In this document: positions 47,325 through 57,277 of the stretch, piece after piece
Numbering within the stretch: position 1 is the first letter of the stretch
How the letters are laid out: each line of letters starts with the position of its first letter
From: Bacteroidota bacterium
GTDB taxonomy: Bacteria; Bacteroidota; Bacteroidia; 2-12-FULL-35-15
Length of the DNA: 64,000 nt
Direction: 5' to 3'
Assembly: GCA_947504725.1 (NCBI GenBank)
Contig: CANNHN010000002.1
Coordinates: 372,001 to 436,000 of the forward strand
Translations under genes and position numbers: made by a program
Notes under the pieces: generated by a model
Seen by the model: only the letters and a program-made list of their open reading frames with translations
Database searches by the model: none
Told to the model about the DNA's origin: nothing

Positions 47325-47930
47325 ATGGCTTTCGAATTACCTAAATTACCTTATGCATATACTGCTTTAGAGCCTCATATTGATGCTCAAACAATGGAGA
47401 TACATCATTCAAAACATCATCAAGCATATGTAACCAACCTAAATGCAGCTATTGCTGGGTCGGATACTGAGAAATTAAGCATTGAAGAAATTTGCAAAAA
47501 CATCTCTAAATACCCTATGCCTGTTCGAAACAATGGTGGCGGACATTTTAACCACTCACTTTTTTGGTCGGTAATGGCTCCAAATGCAGGCGGTGAACCA
47601 ACGGGAGATTTAGCAGCTGCTATTACGAGTGCTTTTGGGTCATTTGCTGATTTTAAAACACAATTTGCTGCGGCCGGAACGACTAGATTTGGTTCGGGTT
47701 GGGCTTGGCTAATTGTAAAAGATGGCAAATTGGCTATTTCTTCAACACCAAATCAGGATAACCCTTTAATGGATGTTGCTGAGGTGAAAGGCATACCTGT
47801 TTTAGGTATGGATGTTTGGGAACATGCTTATTATTTGAAATATCAAAACAAACGCCCCGATTACATTGCAGCTTTTTGGAATGTTGTGAATTGGGCGGAG
47901 GTTGCTAAACGCTTTGAGTCAGCAAAATAA
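47325..47930 (+). CDS. sod: Superoxide dismutase (Fe/Mn)
   Basis: [79 protein letters not shown]. Confidence 0.96.
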   Translation: MAFELPKLPYAYTALEPHIDAQTMEIHHSKHHQAYVTNLNAAIAGSDTEKLSIEEICKNISKYPMPVRNNGGGHFNHSLFWSVMAPNAGGEPTGDLAAAITSAFGSFADFKTQFAAAGTTRFGSGWAWLIVKDGKLAISSTPNQDNPLMDVAEVKGIPVLGMDVWEHAYYLKYQNKRPDYIAAFWNVVNWAEVAKRFESAK

Positions 47931-47946
47931 ATAAAAGATAAATTTT

Positions 47947-47977
47947 AAAGGGGATGCATTTAAACATCCCCTTTTTT
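47947..47977 (+). terminator. Rho-independent terminator
   Basis: AAAGGGGATGcatttaaaCATCCCCTTTTTT. Confidence 0.85.
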
Positions 47978-47990
47978 ATTCCTAATTGAT

Positions 47991-48410
47991 TTGAATTCTA
48001 AAAAAACAATTTTTCTTTTTTCTTTTCTTTTTTGTTTTTGCTTTTCGACAATTGCAGAGGTAAATAAAGTGGAAATTGATTTTTCTAGAATGGTTCTCTC
48101 TGAACTATCCGATACAGTTTTTTTGAAAGTAGATCAAGCAGTAGCTGATTCAATCGTAAAAAGTATAAATAACAAAGAGCATAAAAAGAAAAAATTTATT
48201 TCAGCACTTTTTGCATTCCCATTTCCTTTAGGATTTATGGGAGGTCACAGAGTAATGTTAGGAACAAAGCCTTGGGTTCCCGTTGTGTATGTTGCAACTT
48301 TTGGAGGTTGTTTTGGAGTGCTTCCACTGATAGATTTTTTTGTGATAATATTTAGTAAAGACATTGAACAATATGAAAACAATCCCAATATTTTTATGTG
48401 GTTGAAATAG
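47991..48410 (+). CDS. Small membrane protein, TM2-domain-like
   Basis: Signal peptide; KKKKFISALFAFPFPLGFMGGHRVMLGTKPWVPVVYVATFGGCFGVLPLIDFFVII. Confidence 0.55.
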   Translation: MNSKKTIFLFSFLFCFCFSTIAEVNKVEIDFSRMVLSELSDTVFLKVDQAVADSIVKSINNKEHKKKKFISALFAFPFPLGFMGGHRVMLGTKPWVPVVYVATFGGCFGVLPLIDFFVIIFSKDIEQYENNPNIFMWLK

Positions 48411-48475
48411 TACTTCGATAGAATCTGGGTTAAGGCAGATACTGCCGAAAGCGCAATTCGTTTAAATTCTTAAAT

Positions 48476-49051
48476 ATGAAAGTCGGTTTATTCTTCGGTT
48501 CGTTTAATCCTATCCATGTTGGACATATGGTTATTGCTAATCATATGCTCGCTTACTCCGATTTAGATCGAATATGGTTTGTGGTATCACCACACAATCC
48601 ATTGAAAGAAAAAACTTCTTTACTTCATGAAAGTCAACGTTTGCAGATGGTAACACTTGCTATTGGCGATAATACTAAAATGAAAGCAAGCAATATCGAA
48701 TTTAAATTACCACAGCCTTCTTATACAATCAATACGCTTACATATTTAAAAGAGAAACATCCTTCTAATGAGTTTGCGCTCATAATGGGGAGCGACAACT
48801 TGGAAGGGTTTCACAAATGGAAAAACCATGAAGAAATTTTGAAGAATTATGAGTTATATGTTTATCCTCGTCCGAAAATAAAAGGTTCTGAACTCTATAC
48901 CCATAAAAGCGTTAAGATGATTCACGCTCCGTTGATGGAGATTTCCTCTACATCTATCCGAAATGCAATAAAAGAAAAAAAAGACGTTCGCTATTTTGTA
49001 GCTCCAGCAGTTTGGGAATACATGAGAGAGATGCATTTTTACGAGAAATAA
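48476..49051 (+). CDS. nadD: Nicotinate-nucleotide adenylyltransferase
   Basis: VGLFFGSFNPIHVGHMVIANHM, SPHNPLKEK, MGSDNLEGFHKWKNHEEIL, ISSTSIRNAI. Confidence 0.94.
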   Translation: MKVGLFFGSFNPIHVGHMVIANHMLAYSDLDRIWFVVSPHNPLKEKTSLLHESQRLQMVTLAIGDNTKMKASNIEFKLPQPSYTINTLTYLKEKHPSNEFALIMGSDNLEGFHKWKNHEEILKNYELYVYPRPKIKGSELYTHKSVKMIHAPLMEISSTSIRNAIKEKKDVRYFVAPAVWEYMREMHFYEK

Positions 49052-49140
49052 TTTCTAAGGATCGAGGTTTCGATTTTCTTGTGTATTAATTCTTCAAAGT
49101 CTATAAAGATGAAAGGATACTTTAAAAACAAGTGAAATTA

Positions 49141-49171
49141 AAAACGTCCCTTCATTTCTGAAGAGACGTTT
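49141..49171. terminator. Hairpin terminator between convergent genes
   Basis: AAAACGTCcCTTCAtttcTGAAGaGACGTTT. Confidence 0.75.
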
Positions 49172-49197
49172 CAATTTAAAAGTTTTAATTACAGCTC

Positions 49198-49563
49198 CTA
49201 GTTTGAAGAACCCAAATCGAATTTTAATGCATCTTCAAAGGCCATTTCTGTATCGCCTTCAGCAACAATACCATTCCCAATAGTTAAACCGGTTTCTTTT
49301 GGAGATAACACCTTTTTGTTCGCTTTGATACTAGCAACAGATGTAACATTTTGTCCGTTTAACTCCAGTTTAAGTTCTTTTAAACACATACCTAAAGCAA
49401 TTGCTTTTGAAGTATTTGTTATAATAAACTCAATATCAAAATCATCAACTGATTTTGATTTAATGGTAATGTCAATTTTGTTTTCAATGCAATATTCAAT
49501 CAATGTAGAAATGTTTTTTTTCTTCACTGTAACGGTTGGGGTGGCTTCGTTCATAAAACTCAT
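49198..49563 (-). CDS. Hypothetical protein
   Basis: ORF only. Confidence 0.55.
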   Translation of the reverse strand: MSFMNEATPTVTVKKKNISTLIEYCIENKIDITIKSKSVDDFDIEFIITNTSKAIALGMCLKELKLELNGQNVTSVASIKANKKVLSPKETGLTIGNGIVAEGDTEMAFEDALKFDLGSSN

Positions 49564-49712
49564 GGCAAAATTTTTAAATCGTTTAATTAATTGTTTTAAT
49601 AACCACCATAAAGTTAAGTCTTTAATAAGGTAAAAGGAAGTGGAAACTATGAACAGGTTTGGATGGAATTGTTCATTAATTGTTCAAAACGAAAAGGGGG
49701 ATAAATGATGGC

Positions 49713-49788
49713 AAAACCGACAAAAAGATGTCAATTTTGAGTTAAAATGACGAAAAAACATCAAAAAACGATGAAAATCGGCAAAATT
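49713..49788. other. Helically phased A-tracts (predicted intrinsically curved DNA)
   Basis: Eight A/T-tracts centred about 49714.5, 49724, 49735.5, 49745.5, 49755.5, 49765.5, 49775.5, 49785. Confidence 0.7.
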
Positions 49789-49803
49789 GGAGGTATTAAA
49801 AAC

Positions 49804-50499
49804 TTAGTTTTTAACCATGCTTAACAACGAATCAAAGATCCAGCGACCATCAATGTTGCTTAATTCTCCATCTGTTGCTCTTTCTGGATGTGGCATCATG
49901 CCAAAAACGTTTTTGCCAGCGTTACACACTCCAGCAATATTTTCAGTAGCACCGTTTGGATTTGCGCCATCAGTTACATCTCCATTTTCATCGCAATAGC
50001 GGAAAATGATTTGTCCGTTTGCGTTTAGCTGTTTAATGGTTTCAGCATCTGCATAATATTTTCCTTCACCATGAGCGATAGGAATTTTTAGTGCTTTTTC
50101 AAGAGGAACTTCAGAAGTAATTAAAGTGGAATTGTTTTCTGCTTTAATAAAAACGTTTTTACAAATGAATTTGCGATCATTATTGTGCAAAAGGGCTCCC
50201 GGAACTAATCCTGCTTCACACAAAATTTGAAATCCATTGCAAACGCCTAATACATAACCGCCTTTATTGGCAAACTCAATTACTTTTTCCATAATAGGGG
50301 AAAAACGAGCTATTGCGCCAGAACGTAAGTAATCACCGTATGAGAAGCCACCAGGAAGCACAATAAAATCACACCCTTTCAAGTCTGTATCTTTGTGCCA
50401 TAATTCAACTACCTCTTGTCCCATCAAATCTCTCAATACATAAATCATATCTTGATCACAGTTTGATCCAGGGAAAATAACAACTCCAAATTTGCTCAT
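49804..50499 (-). CDS. purQ: Phosphoribosylformylglycinamidine synthase subunit PurQ
   Basis: FGVVIFPGSNCDQDMIYVL, GGFSYGDYLRSGAIARFSP, GVCNGFQILCEAGLVPGALLHN, MPHPERA. Confidence 0.95.
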   Translation of the reverse strand: MSKFGVVIFPGSNCDQDMIYVLRDLMGQEVVELWHKDTDLKGCDFIVLPGGFSYGDYLRSGAIARFSPIMEKVIEFANKGGYVLGVCNGFQILCEAGLVPGALLHNNDRKFICKNVFIKAENNSTLITSEVPLEKALKIPIAHGEGKYYADAETIKQLNANGQIIFRYCDENGDVTDGANPNGATENIAGVCNAGKNVFGMMPHPERATDGELSNIDGRWIFDSLLSMVKN

Positions 50500-50597
50500 A
50501 ATGCTTGCTTAAGTCCCGATAACATATCGGTGGTGAACTGCAAATTTAGAAATAAAACAAGTGTAATGATGTGTTCTTGATAGAATGTTCAAAAAAT

Positions 50598-51572
50598 CTA
50601 AAAAAGTAAATTAACGAACAAGGAAGAAAGCAGGAGAAGAAACAGAAATTCGGCCCACCAGCCTTTTTTAATATGAGTGAAATAGTTAGCACAAAACACT
50701 GCTGAAGGGATTGCTAAAGCTGAAAAATATCTGGTTGAGATTTCGGGCGCTAACAAAATGGAAAAAGCGGAAAAGAATAAAAACCAAACCAATAAAATGA
50801 TTGATTTTTTTGTTCGTTGAGAACCAATCCCTACACCTAAAATGATTTTTACTATCGAAACAAAAATCACCAACCATCCAATGCCAAGCATAAAATAGAA
50901 TGTTTTGGGTAAATCGATTACAGGTGTTTCTTTTATAAATGAATAAAACACTTTATCGAAAAACAGGTAGTCCAAGCGATCGTACCAAAAATAATATATA
51001 GCAACAAAGATGTATGGAATGAAAGCTCCTATGAACGAAATAACCCACTCTCTCCAATTAAAGGGCCGCAAAAGAACAAAAGCAACGCCCAAAAGAGGTA
51101 AAAAAACTACAAATGGGAAATAGAATAAAGTTCCTATGGAAATTAATAAACCAGCATCAAATGCTTCTGAAAAAGCTTTGTCTTTCCGATATGCACTTAA
51201 TAATCGATGTAATGCAAATAAAATAAATAAGTTTCCGAAAAGCAACGGGTGAAGGGTTAACATTGCATTATTGTTGCTCATAAAGACGATATAAAATAGA
51301 GCAGGCAAATAGTTCTGCTTTTCCAACACCTCGTTTTCGTTGACAATAAAATTTAGTAAAAAAGCTTCTCCAATAATGAGTAAAAGGCCTATTGTGGTGG
51401 ATAACCAAGGAATATTTGCAAAAATCCCTCCAATTAATTCATATAACGGCATCGCATGTTTAATAGGAAGAACAAAGGGGTTTATAAACCCAAACACCCA
51501 TATTACAATAGCAATTAGGGGCAAAAAGAGTAATGCAGAGGCATTGTTGGATTTGAAAAACCGTATAATCAT
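50598..51572 (-). CDS. Polytopic membrane protein (DUF6427-like)
   Basis: Multi-TM ORF upstream of small DUF6341-like gene; family name from memory. Confidence 0.5.
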   Translation of the reverse strand: MIIRFFKSNNASALLFLPLIAIVIWVFGFINPFVLPIKHAMPLYELIGGIFANIPWLSTTIGLLLIIGEAFLLNFIVNENEVLEKQNYLPALFYIVFMSNNNAMLTLHPLLFGNLFILFALHRLLSAYRKDKAFSEAFDAGLLISIGTLFYFPFVVFLPLLGVAFVLLRPFNWREWVISFIGAFIPYIFVAIYYFWYDRLDYLFFDKVFYSFIKETPVIDLPKTFYFMLGIGWLVIFVSIVKIILGVGIGSQRTKKSIILLVWFLFFSAFSILLAPEISTRYFSALAIPSAVFCANYFTHIKKGWWAEFLFLLLLSSLFVNLLF

Positions 51573-51625
51573 AATTTCAGATGCTAAATTTAGCTTAAAA
51601 AATTATTGATTTTGAATAAAATTTG

Positions 51626-51633
51626 TACATTTG
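51626..51633 (+). promoter_or_regulatory. Bacteroidota-type -7 box
   Basis: TACATTTG with TTG 17 bp upstream. Confidence 0.5.
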
Positions 51634-51658
51634 AGGACAATAAATTAAACATTCTATT

Positions 51659-51844
51659 ATGACTTGGACAGATATTTTTAACGGATTAGGTAGTTTTTTT
51701 CAATGGACGTTTTCGTTCATGGAAGGATTAGGTAACGGACCAAATGTATTATTCTGGATAATTATATGTAGCCTAATTTTAGTTTGGTTGCGCATGCAAG
51801 CAAATTTTAATAAGGAAGCAAAAGCAAAAGGCACAATTAAGTAA
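51659..51844 (+). CDS. Small membrane protein, DUF6341-like
   Basis: MTWTDIFNGLGSFFQWTFSFMEGLGNGPNVLFWIIICSLILVWLRMQANFNKEAKAKG. Confidence 0.6.
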   Translation: MTWTDIFNGLGSFFQWTFSFMEGLGNGPNVLFWIIICSLILVWLRMQANFNKEAKAKGTIK

Positions 51845-51858
51845 GACATACTTTTATA

Positions 51859-51899
51859 AAAAAAAGCCCTTCCGATAAATCATCGGGAGGGCTTTTTTT
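51859..51899. terminator. Terminator between convergent genes
   Basis: AAAAAAAGCCCTtCCGATaaatcATCGGgAGGGCTTTTTTT. Confidence 0.9.
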
Positions 51900-51911
51900 G
51901 TTTAAATGCTC

Positions 51912-53198
51912 TTACTTATAATACACTTCTAAATCTTTTCCTATATCTCTTCTATAATATTTTCCTTTGTACTGAATGCGGTCTGCATTTGCGAAAGATT
52001 TTTTTAATGCTTCTTCCATTGTGTTTCCGAAAGATGTGATTGCAATTACGCGCCCTCCGTTTGTAACAACATCATTCCCATTTTGTTTTGTGCCAGCATG
52101 AAACGCCAGACTTCCTTCCACCAATTCAAATCCTGTCATTACATCTCCTTTGTTATATTCTTCAGGATAACCGCCAGCAACCATCATTACCGTTGTTGCA
52201 AACCGCTCGTCTACTTCAAATGTTTTTTCATTTAAATTTCCATTGGCAACGCCTTCAAACAAATCCAATAAATCTGATTTGATTCTTGGGATAACAGATT
52301 CCGTTTCTGGATCACCCATTCTCACGTTGTACTCAATCACTTTTGGATCTCCGTTATCATTCATCAATCCGATAAAAATAAATCCTTTGTAAACGATTCC
52401 TTCTTTCTTTAATCCGTTGATAGTTGGAATAATTACTCGGTCTTCAACCTTTTTAATGAATGCTTCATTCGCAAACGGAACAGGAGAAATCGCGCCCATT
52501 CCGCCAGTATTTAAACCTTTGTCGCCTTCACCAATACGTTTGTAATCTTTTGCTGCTGGTAATATTTTATAAGAGTTTCCATCTGTTAAAACAAAAACAG
52601 AAAGTTCAATTCCTTTTAAAAATTCTTCAATGACTACTTTTGCAGATGCAGCACCAAATTTTGCATGGGCTAACATTTCGGTCAATTCTGTTTTCGCATC
52701 TTCTAATGTTGTTGGAATTACAACACCTTTCCCTGCAGCCAACCCATCTGCTTTTAAAACATACGGTGGTTCTAATGTTTCTAAAAATTTTAATCCTTCT
52801 GCTAACGTATCTTTTGTAAATGTTTCGTAACGTGCAGTTGGAATGCCGTGACGAATCATGAATTTTTTTGAATAATCTTTGCTGCCTTCCAATTCAGCTC
52901 CGGCCTTTTGCGGACCGATTACTGAAATGTTTTTTAATTGAGCATCTGCTTGAAAGAAATCGTAAATGCCTTTTACTAATGGATCTTCCGGACCAACAAC
53001 AACCATATTAATAGCATTCTCCAAAACAAATTTTTTGATGGCTTCAAAATCGTTCACAGAAATGTCAACATTTGTGCCAACAGAAGCTGTTCCTGCATTG
53101 CCCGGAGCAATGTATAGTTTTCCTAATTTTTTACTTTGTGCTAATTTCCATGCAAATGCATGTTCACGCCCGCCTGATCCTAAAATTAAAATGGTCAT
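51912..53198 (-). CDS. purD: Phosphoribosylamine-glycine ligase
   Basis: ILGSGGREHAFAWKLAQS, KADGLAAGKGVVIP, NTGGMGAISP, VIEYNVRMGDPETESV. Confidence 0.96.
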   Translation of the reverse strand: MTILILGSGGREHAFAWKLAQSKKLGKLYIAPGNAGTASVGTNVDISVNDFEAIKKFVLENAINMVVVGPEDPLVKGIYDFFQADAQLKNISVIGPQKAGAELEGSKDYSKKFMIRHGIPTARYETFTKDTLAEGLKFLETLEPPYVLKADGLAAGKGVVIPTTLEDAKTELTEMLAHAKFGAASAKVVIEEFLKGIELSVFVLTDGNSYKILPAAKDYKRIGEGDKGLNTGGMGAISPVPFANEAFIKKVEDRVIIPTINGLKKEGIVYKGFIFIGLMNDNGDPKVIEYNVRMGDPETESVIPRIKSDLLDLFEGVANGNLNEKTFEVDERFATTVMMVAGGYPEEYNKGDVMTGFELVEGSLAFHAGTKQNGNDVVTNGGRVIAITSFGNTMEEALKKSFANADRIQYKGKYYRRDIGKDLEVYYK

Positions 53199-53230
53199 TT
53201 GTAATTATTTGTACAAAGAAACGAAATTTT

Positions 53231-53257
53231 TCACCACTAAGGCACTAAGGTCACTAA
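53231..53257. repeat. Dispersed repeat of the CACCACTAAGGCACTAAGG type
   Basis: TCACCACTAAGGCACTAAGGTCACTAAG, internally repetitive CACTAAGG. Confidence 0.55.
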
Positions 53258-53287
53258 GTCATACTAAGATTTTATTTCGGAGCGCTT

Positions 53288-53327
53288 CCCCTCTCCTTGA
53301 GCAAGGAGAGGGGCTAGGGGTGAGGTC
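53288..53327. repeat. Hairpin-forming dispersed repeat
   Basis: CCCCTCTCCTT-gagc-AAGGAGAGGGG then CTAGGGGTGAGGTC; perfect 11-bp stem. Confidence 0.65.
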
Positions 53328-53347
53328 TTTTGGATTATCTTTGTAAT

Positions 53348-54106
53348 ATGATTCTTCAACCCAAAATATTCGACTCATCCAAAGTAATTGCAGCACAAAG
53401 CACTCGCTTGGGCGGAGTAAGTTCAGAACCGTTTGATTCTATGAATTTGGGATTATCTGTAAATGACGATGAGCAAAATGTATGGAAGAACAGAGCATTA
53501 TTTTTTGGAAAATTGGGAATTGAATTGTCAAATGTATCCAGATGTTATCAAGTGCATGGCACTGATGTGTTAGTTGTAAAAGAGCCTGTAACCAATGAAA
53601 AATACGATGCACAAATTACAAATGTGCCAAATGTATACTTAGCAGTTTCGGTTGCCGATTGTACACCCATTTTAATTCACGATGAAAAAAATGATGCTGT
53701 GGCAGCCATTCATGCAGGTTGGCGAGGCACAGTTGGAAAAATTGTTTCCAACGCATTGCAATTAATGAAAGAAAACTACGGGACAGAAGGGAAAGATTGT
53801 AAAGCATTTATCGGAGCTTGCATCTCTTACGAAAATTTTGAAGTTGGTGATGAGGTGGCAGCAAATTTTGATTCATCCTTAAAACGATTTGATTCACAAA
53901 AACAAAAATGGTTTGTGAATTTGAAAAAAGCAAATCAAAAACAATTGCTTGATTTTGGAGTATTGGAAAACAATATTGAAATCTCTGATTATTGTACCGT
54001 AGAAAACAACAACACCTTTTTCTCTCATCGGAAAGAAAAAGGTGTTACGGGTAGAATGATGGCCGTGATTGGGATTACAAAGGAATATTCCCGTGCTTCT
54101 TCTTAG
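53348..54106 (+). CDS. pgeF: Peptidoglycan editing factor / YfiH-family multicopper-oxidase-like protein
   Basis: [78 protein letters not shown]. Confidence 0.9.
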   Translation: MILQPKIFDSSKVIAAQSTRLGGVSSEPFDSMNLGLSVNDDEQNVWKNRALFFGKLGIELSNVSRCYQVHGTDVLVVKEPVTNEKYDAQITNVPNVYLAVSVADCTPILIHDEKNDAVAAIHAGWRGTVGKIVSNALQLMKENYGTEGKDCKAFIGACISYENFEVGDEVAANFDSSLKRFDSQKQKWFVNLKKANQKQLLDFGVLENNIEISDYCTVENNNTFFSHRKEKGVTGRMMAVIGITKEYSRASS

Positions 54107-55595
54107 GCAATTTCGCTACTTTATTCTTCAGCATATCAAATGCTTTGATTAATTTTTCTCTCGTATCTTCTGGTTTGATTACTTCATCCACATAACCTCT
54201 TTCTGCTGCACGGTATGGATTTGCAAAGTGTTCGATGTAATCTTCTTCTTTCTTTTTTAAATCTGCAGCACCTTTGAAAATAATTTCTACTGCACCTTTA
54301 GCGCCCATTACTGCAATTTCGGCTGATGGCCAAGCGTAATTCATATCGGCACCAATGTGTTTGCTGTTCATTACATCATAAGCTCCACCGTATGCTTTTC
54401 TAGTAATTACAGTAACACGTGGAACAGTTGCTTCGCAGAATGCATACAACAATTTCGCTCCGTTAGTGATAATACCATGCCATTCCTGATCTGTCCCCGG
54501 TAAGAATCCTGGAACGTCTTCAAATACCAATAATGGAATATTAAAACTATCGCAGAAACGTACAAAACGTGCAGCTTTGGTAGATGAATTGATATCAAGC
54601 ACTCCAGCTAAAAATGCTGGTTGGTTCGCAACAATTCCAATGCTTTTTCCTGCTAATCTGGCAAAACCTACAACAATGTTTTCTGCAAAATTTTTGTGCA
54701 CTTCTAAAAAGGAATCTGCATCAATCACGCCATTAATCACATCTCGCATATCATATGGTTGATTCGGATTTTCTGGAATGATGTTGTTTAAGTCTGGACG
54801 TTTTTCATTCCCATTGCTTTCGTAAGCAACACTTGGTGCATCGTCTTCACAATTTTGTGGCATATAGCTCAACAATGCTTTGATGTTGTTTATACATTCA
54901 ATTTCATTCGCACAAGAAAAATGTGTTACTCCTGATTTTGTTGAATGTGTAGATGCTCCACCCAATTCTTCTGATGTTACTTCTTCATGTGTAACAGTTT
55001 TTACAACGTTCGGACCTGTCACAAACATATAGGAAGTGTTTTCCACCATCATGATAAAATCGGTAATGGCCGGAGAATAAACAGCGCCACCAGCGCATGG
55101 CCCCATGATTGCAGATAGTTGCGGAACAACTCCTGATGCTAAAGTATTTCTGTAAAAGATATCGGCATAACCGCCCAATGAAACAACGCCTTCTTGAATA
55201 CGTGCCCCACCGCTATCGTTCAACCCGATAACTGGTGCTCCGTTTTGCATTGCAAGGTCCATGATTTTGCAAATTTTTTCTGCATGTGTTTCAGACAAAG
55301 AACCTCCAAACACAGTAAAATCCTGAGAAAAAACATAAGTTAATCGGCCATTTATTTTTCCGTAACCAGTGACAACTCCATCACCCAAATATTTTTCACG
55401 CTCTAAGCCAAACTCTGTAGAACGGTGTGTTACCAGCATTCCAATTTCTTCAAACGTGCCTTCGTCCATCAAAAAATGAAGTCGCTCACGAGCAGTTAAT
55501 TTACCTTTTTTATGTTGTGATTCTATACGTTTTGCGCCACCACCTAATTGTGCTTCGGCTATTTTTTTTTCTAAGTCTTGTATTTTATTCTTCAT
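54075..55595 (-). CDS. Acyl-CoA carboxylase beta (carboxyltransferase) subunit, propionyl-CoA carboxylase-like
   Basis: [102 protein letters not shown]. Confidence 0.95.
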   Translation of the reverse strand: MKNKIQDLEKKIAEAQLGGGAKRIESQHKKGKLTARERLHFLMDEGTFEEIGMLVTHRSTEFGLEREKYLGDGVVTGYGKINGRLTYVFSQDFTVFGGSLSETHAEKICKIMDLAMQNGAPVIGLNDSGGARIQEGVVSLGGYADIFYRNTLASGVVPQLSAIMGPCAGGAVYSPAITDFIMMVENTSYMFVTGPNVVKTVTHEEVTSEELGGASTHSTKSGVTHFSCANEIECINNIKALLSYMPQNCEDDAPSVAYESNGNEKRPDLNNIIPENPNQPYDMRDVINGVIDADSFLEVHKNFAENIVVGFARLAGKSIGIVANQPAFLAGVLDINSSTKAARFVRFCDSFNIPLLVFEDVPGFLPGTDQEWHGIITNGAKLLYAFCEATVPRVTVITRKAYGGAYDVMNSKHIGADMNYAWPSAEIAVMGAKGAVEIIFKGAADLKKKEEDYIEHFANPYRAAERGYVDEVIKPEDTREKLIKAFDMLKNKVAKLPKKKHGNIPL

Positions 55596-55691
55596 GACAA
55601 AATTGTATTCGTAGGGTTATAAGAGTATCAAAAGTAGCAAAAATTATAGGTTCTTTTTTATTTTTTTAACTTTGATTAAATTCCACATTAT

Positions 55692-56162
55692 ATGAGCCAC
55701 AATCTCGATAAAATAGATTTAAAAATTCTTAAGATTCTTCAGGAGAATGCAAAGATTACCAATTTGCAATTATCTGCCGAGATTGGTCTTTCGCCTGCGC
55801 CAACTTTGGAGCGCGTAAAAAAATTGGAGAATGCAAAATTCATTAAAGGGTATTATACTGAAGTAAATGAAGAGGCTTTGGGAGTTGGGATTAAAGCGAT
55901 TATTCAAATTACACTTACTCGACAAATTGAAAATGCGATTGCCAATTTCAAAAAGGAAATCAATAAAATTCCAGAGATTATGGAATGCTATCAAGTAACG
56001 GGAAGTGCTGATTATATTTTGATAGTGATGCTGAAAGATATTCGAGATTTTGAAATGCTGATTAGCACCCGCTTAAGTAAAATGGAGGAAATCGGACAAA
56101 TGCAAACCATGATGATTCTTTCGAAAGTGAAAGACTCGAAAGTTTTACCATTAAATTACTAA
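55692..56162 (+). CDS. Lrp/AsnC-family transcriptional regulator
   Basis: LDKIDLKILKILQENAKITNLQLSAEIGLSPAPTLERVKKLE; ECYQVTGSADYILIVMLKDIRDFE. Confidence 0.94.
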   Translation: MSHNLDKIDLKILKILQENAKITNLQLSAEIGLSPAPTLERVKKLENAKFIKGYYTEVNEEALGVGIKAIIQITLTRQIENAIANFKKEINKIPEIMECYQVTGSADYILIVMLKDIRDFEMLISTRLSKMEEIGQMQTMMILSKVKDSKVLPLNY

Positions 56163-56173
56163 ACATTCACTCT

Positions 56174-56200
56174 CCGTCATCCTGAGCGGAGTCGAAGGAA
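56174..56200. repeat. Dispersed repeat of the CGTCATCCTGAGCGGAGTCGAAGGA type
   Basis: CCGTCATCCTGAGCGGAGTCGAAGGAA in short intergenic gap. Confidence 0.55.
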
Positions 56201-56211
56201 AGGAGAAGAAA

Positions 56212-56571
56212 ATGAACATCGAAGAACTCAGAGATTATTGTATTTCCAAAAAAGGTGTGGAAGAAACATTGCCTTTTGGTCCGGATACTCTTGTGTTTAA
56301 AGTGATGGGGAAAGCATTTTTACTTACTGGTTTTAATTCATCTCCTTTGCAATTCAATGTTAAATGCGATCCCGAAAAAGCCATCGAGTTCAGAGAACAA
56401 TTCCCCTGTGTTTTACCCGGTTATCATATGAATAAAAAGCATTGGAACACCATTTTAGCCGATGGGTCCGTAAGTAACAAACAGCTAAAAGAATGGATTA
56501 CCGATTCCTATACTCTTGTAATTTCAGGGCTTCCTAAAATCCAACAGAAAAAATTTGCTTCATTGAAATAA
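56212..56571 (+). CDS. MmcQ/YjbR family protein
   Basis: IEELRDYCISKKGVEETLPFGPDTLVFKVMGKAFLLTG; LPGYHMNKKHWNTI; WITDSYTLVISGLPK. Confidence 0.9.
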   Translation: MNIEELRDYCISKKGVEETLPFGPDTLVFKVMGKAFLLTGFNSSPLQFNVKCDPEKAIEFREQFPCVLPGYHMNKKHWNTILADGSVSNKQLKEWITDSYTLVISGLPKIQQKKFASLK

Positions 56572-56592
56572 TCGAATAGCTTATTTATTGAG

Positions 56593-56600
56593 TACTTTTG
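56593..56600 (+). promoter_or_regulatory. Bacteroidota-type -7 box
   Basis: TACTTTTG upstream of ATG 56622. Confidence 0.5.
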
Positions 56601-56621
56601 CAGAACCATATAAACATTCAA

Positions 56622-57206
56622 ATGAAAAAGATTTTAATTTATTTCGTTCAAGGGCTAATCATTACTGTTCCTGTTGCAATTACAGGATATGTAATTTATA
56701 AAATCATTTCTGTGATAGGCAATTTTGTTCAGATGTTCGGAACAATAGTTAGTCCAATTGTCGATCCGTTTATAGTTATTGCAATTACATTGGGACTAAT
56801 TTTTTTAATGGGATTGTTGGGCTCTTCAATAATTTTGCGACCATTATTTGCAATGTTTGACCATGCAATGGAACACACTCCTGTTGTAAAAACGGTTTAT
56901 TCCTCCATTAAAGATTTTTTATCAGCATTCGTAGGCAGTAAAAAAAGATTTAACAAACCAGTATTGGTTACGATAAATAAGGAGAACAACATTCAACAGT
57001 TAGGGTTTATTACACAGGAGGATTTGAGTGAATTAAATATTTCGAAAGGCACTATGGCGGTATATGTTCCTCTTTCATATTCGTTTTCAGGGAATCTTCT
57101 AATTGTCCCGGTTGACCATATTGCATATGTGGACGCTTCCTCAGCAGAGGTAATGAAATTCATTGTTTCGGGGGGTGTTACAGACATTGATGATGATGAA
57201 AAATAA
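56622..57206 (+). CDS. DUF502 family membrane protein
   Basis: MKKILIYFVQGLIITVPVAITGYVIYKI...IPVVKTVYSSIKDFLSAFVGSKKRFNKPVLV-like arrangement. Confidence 0.85.
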   Translation: MKKILIYFVQGLIITVPVAITGYVIYKIISVIGNFVQMFGTIVSPIVDPFIVIAITLGLIFLMGLLGSSIILRPLFAMFDHAMEHTPVVKTVYSSIKDFLSAFVGSKKRFNKPVLVTINKENNIQQLGFITQEDLSELNISKGTMAVYVPLSYSFSGNLLIVPVDHIAYVDASSAEVMKFIVSGGVTDIDDDEK

Positions 57207-57277
57207 TTTTCTTCGATAGCTTTAGTTTTTGGAAGGATTATTGTATCTTGTAGATTCAAATCGAAAAACTATAAGAT

